Part shown: in pieces, positions 52,509 to 54,570 of the stretch | Numbering within the stretch: the first letter of the stretch is position 1 | Layout of the letters: the number at the start of each line of letters is the position of its first letter | Source: an uncultured Acidimicrobiaceae bacterium | GTDB taxonomy: Bacteria > Actinomycetota > Acidimicrobiia > Acidimicrobiales > RAAP-2 | Length of the DNA: 54,570 bases | Direction of reading: 5' to 3' | NCBI GenBank assembly: GCA_903873395.1 | Contig: CAIQOJ010000083.1 | Coordinates: 1 to 54,570 of the forward strand | Program-made: the position numbers and the translations under genes | The notes under the pieces: model-generated | The model's database searches: none | What the model saw: only the letters and a program-made list of their open reading frames with translations | Told to the model about the DNA's origin: nothing

Positions 52509-53017
52509 CCTCGAGGCCGAGAACATCTGTGTAACCGCCGGTGATCCGATGTGCATCCATCGGCAACGGCAGCGCTGGAGTCCCGTCCCCACCACCAAGA
52601 AGTTCGGTGTCGGCCAGGGCCACCAGGAAACCTTCGGTGATGCACATCAGCCAACAGTCGACGTTCGAGATGCAGCGGCAGCCTCCACGGGGGTCGAGTT
52701 CCGACTCCTGCCCTGTCTCACCGCGCCGCACGAGAAGGCGCAGTGGTATTCACCGATCGACACGCGACATGGTCAGCCTCGTTGAGGTTTACGGCTCAGA
52801 TCACCGGCGGGAGTTCGTCGAACGCTGCGGCAAGGTTCAGTCTGCGAAGCGCGTCGACCCAAAGTTCGGAGTGTCCTCGCCGCAGGTTCCGAATGACGGC
52901 ATGCAGGTTTGACCAGTTATCGGGGCCCCTCATCCTGTCTGAATGTACCCATAGGCGGCATCAGTCCTGGTCACGGGCACGACTGCGACGGCAAAACCGT
53001 CATCCCCTGCGCATGGG
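52509..53017. other. Intergenic region of about 510 bp
   Basis: Between the aromatic operon and the large minus-strand fibronectin-type gene; the two flanking genes are convergent. A minus-strand 45-residue frame (52796-52933) is the only coding-like signal. No repeat array, RNA gene or hairpin stood out. Confidence 0.5.
52796..52933 (-). CDS. Possible small protein (45 aa) or gene remnant
   Basis: A short frame starting MRGPDNWSNLHAVIRNLRRG and ending AAAFDELPPVI, with an amphipathic, Arg/Leu-rich composition that looks more protein-like than the neighbouring frames. There is no clear ribosome binding site, and no family is recognised. It could be a small gene, the end of a decayed one, or chance. 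Confidence 0.25.
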   Translation of the reverse strand: MRGPDNWSNLHAVIRNLRRGHSELWVDALRRLNLAAAFDELPPVI

Positions 53018-54570
53018 TCACCCAATGGCGACGGGAATGGTGGCCTGGACCGTCGTCACCGTCTTGACCTTCTTCTTGCCGCTCAGAGTGATCACAGTTT
53101 CAGTGGCCGAAACCGTCACGGAGTTCGTCCCCACTGCCAGCTTGGCGCTCGGTGTACCCGAGAGCACGCCGGAAGCGGACAAGACGAAGCCCTTAGGCAA
53201 GGTCACCTTCTTCCACTTGATGGTGGTGGTGTACCCAGGAGCACTGACACCTACGGCGCCCAGGCTCAATGTCACCGGTGTGTAAACAGCGCCGCGGGCC
53301 GCTGCGGGCAGCGACGACGTGGTGACCGAGAAGCCGTGGACAGTGATGTCCTGGACCGTTCCGTCAGCACCAACATGATCGGTGCCGTCGGCGACATGGG
53401 CCATCAGCATGCAGTTCCCAGTGGCCACGAAACTCACCACCCCGTTGCTGACCGTGCAGACGTCAGGCGTCGACGACGTCACACTCTTTGCTCCGTCGCC
53501 ATCAGTGGTCACCGTCGGCGCGTAGGTGCCGTTGAGGTAGCCAGCTCCAGGCAGATTGGAGATGGTCGGCTTAGACGCCGGCGCCCTCGTCACGGTCAAC
53601 GTCCGCGGACTGCCCGTGGCTGCCTGGTAGGCAGCACCGGCGGTGACCGCAGGCGTCAACGTGCAGTCCCCCGTAGCCACGAAGATGACGATGCCGTCCG
53701 TCGCCGTGCACACATCAGGCGTCGACGAGGTCACCCGTGTGGTCCCATCACCAGTGGTCGTCACCTGGGGTACGAACAGCAAGCCGATGACTGGCGATGC
53801 TGGAAGATTGGTGATCGTCGGCACTGACGGATCAGATTTGAGCGTCACCTGATCCGACGGGTTTGATGTCTGTCCCGTTCCGACCTCGTTGGTGGCCTGC
53901 ACGGAGAACGTGTAGGTCTGACCATTGGTGAGACCGGTCACGATGATCGGGCTCGATGCGCCGGTCATCGTTGTCACAACGGCGTCATTTCCGTCCCGGG
54001 CGCTCACCGTGTACCCAGTGATCGGCGAACCATGATCGGCGGGCGTCGTGAAGGACACTGAAGCCGACGAGTCACCTCCGACGGCTGACACGACCGTCGG
54101 CGCCCCGGGGGCCGTCGGGTGTGATCCACCTATGGCTGGCACCGCCGCTGCCGTCTCGACCGATTCTGGGCCAGTGCCGATAGCAGTGTTGGCCGCCACA
54201 GTGAACGTGTAGGCATTCCCATTGACGAGGCCCGCGAAGGTGATCGGGCTGGCCGTGCCCGTCACAGTGGTGACCGCCGCACCACTGGCGTCGAGTGCAG
54301 TCACTCGGTATCCGGTGATCGGCGAGCCGCCATCGGAGTTCGGCCGGGCGAAGGTGACCGTTGCGCGGCCATCACCCGGCACCACTGTCGGTGGGTTGGC
54401 GATCTTGATCAACTGTCCGCTACCGGCGTCGGCCACATACACCGCGTCGGCCTCATCGAGGGCGATGCTCTGCGGGTTGGCCAGGCCACTGCCGATAGCG
54501 GACAGGGTCCCACCGGCGGCAACCTTGGTGATCACGCTCTGGCCGAACTGGGCCACGTAGACCGCGCCCG
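53018..54570 (-). CDS. Large secreted protein with NHL and fibronectin type III domains, 5' end beyond window
   Basis: At least 517 codons; the frame is open to the right edge, so the N-terminus is missing. Visible order: end of an NHL/propeller-like region (GAVYVAQFGQSVITKVAAGG and IALDEADAVYVADAGSGQL), two fibronectin III domains (SPITGYRVTALDASG and SPITGYTVSARDGND), two bacterial Ig-like/cadherin-like repeats with SSTPDVCT and FVATGNC, and a C-terminal region with LSGKKKVKTVTTVQA. Such proteins are extracellular and bind carbohydrate or other surface proteins. Two Cys pairs (VCTATDG...GDCT and VCTVSNG...GNCM) mark the Ig-like repeats. Confidence 0.85.
   Translation of the reverse strand, partial: GAVYVAQFGQSVITKVAAGGTLSAIGSGLANPQSIALDEADAVYVADAGSGQLIKIANPPTVVPGDGRATVTFARPNSDGGSPITGYRVTALDASGAAVTTVTGTASPITFAGLVNGNAYTFTVAANTAIGTGPESVETAAAVPAIGGSHPTAPGAPTVVSAVGGDSSASVSFTTPADHGSPITGYTVSARDGNDAVVTTMTGASSPIIVTGLTNGQTYTFSVQATNEVGTGQTSNPSDQVTLKSDPSVPTITNLPASPVIGLLFVPQVTTTGDGTTRVTSSTPDVCTATDGIVIFVATGDCTLTPAVTAGAAYQAATGSPRTLTVTRAPASKPTISNLPGAGYLNGTYAPTVTTDGDGAKSVTSSTPDVCTVSNGVVSFVATGNCMLMAHVADGTDHVGADGTVQDITVHGFSVTTSSLPAAARGAVYTPVTLSLGAVGVSAPGYTTTIKWKKVTLPKGFVLSASGVLSGTPSAKLAVGTNSVTVSATETVITLSGKKKVKTVTTVQATIPVAIG

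Noticed and set aside
52743-53285. Plus-strand frame of 180 codons at the right end
   Set aside because: Overlaps the strong minus-strand fibronectin-type gene and lacks protein-like features.
1-54570. tRNA, rRNA, CRISPR arrays, transposases and prophage genes
   Set aside because: I looked in all gaps for tRNA-like TTCGA arms, regularly spaced repeats and integrase or transposase motifs and found none that held up. The tandem repeats have no spacers, so they are not CRISPR.

Overview
The window is high-GC DNA with actinobacterial hallmarks: GTG/TTG starts, many ATGA or GTGA gene overlaps, a class E sortase, an NDMA-dependent alcohol dehydrogenase and ChsH1-like hydratases. Threonine/proline linkers and tandem GYWLVASDGG-type repeats in the secreted proteins are typical of the class Acidimicrobiia, so a free-living acidimicrobial actinobacterium is my best guess (inference; no rRNA or marker gene is present). 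I found no tRNA, rRNA, CRISPR array, IS element or prophage.

Left part (1-26.6 kb): a surface-polysaccharide and cell-surface region. A minus-strand set runs from an O-antigen-ligase-like polymerase (6662-5247) through GT4 transferases and two related single-pass membrane proteins sharing a YIG-x-DRRR motif to AcpS at the window edge. Divergently come a glycosyltransferase, a Wzz/BY-kinase fusion and a GT2-GT4 fusion, then a convergent GT4. Next are two giant tandem paralogous secreted proteins (1462 and 1387 aa): an N-terminal propeller-like region, a clan GH-A-like glycosidase core with a WNE...E pair, a discoidin-like domain, a Thr-rich linker and six 42-residue repeats. Two left-handed beta-helix acyltransferases, a DUF4012 protein, a class E sortase and a small LPFTG protein follow. 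Together these could make, modify, trim and anchor an envelope polysaccharide.

Middle (26.7-37 kb): a minus-strand, translationally coupled peptidoglycan operon: MurF, a protein with two tandem D-Ala-D-Ala ligase domains, and a MurF-alanine racemase fusion. It thus encodes the whole D-alanine branch with two MurF and two Ddl modules. After a TetR regulator comes a secreted alpha/alpha-toroid protein with an IPT/TIG domain whose 5' leader closely matches a cobalamin riboswitch. I propose that it is an extracellular B12-binding protein resembling the intrinsic factor/transcobalamin fold; this is the observation I rate highest.

Right part (37-52.5 kb): a catabolic region. It has two MaoC-like hydratases resembling ChsH1/ChsH2, a flavin monooxygenase, an aldehyde dehydrogenase, an HSL-type esterase, a class II aldolase-like protein, an amidohydrolase, a DapB-like dehydrogenase and an NDMA-dependent alcohol dehydrogenase. 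A TetR gene diverges from a three-gene operon (FAH-family hydrolase, extradiol-type VOC dioxygenase, MhpA-like hydroxylase) that looks like a complete aromatic hydroxylation/ring-cleavage/hydrolysis module. The window ends in the 3' part of a large secreted NHL/fibronectin-III protein.

Short tandem repeats (13, 14 and 20 bp units) lie at three convergent gene junctions and a 19 bp x 4 repeat lies in another intergenic gap. Function calls rest on motifs read by eye; no database search was run.
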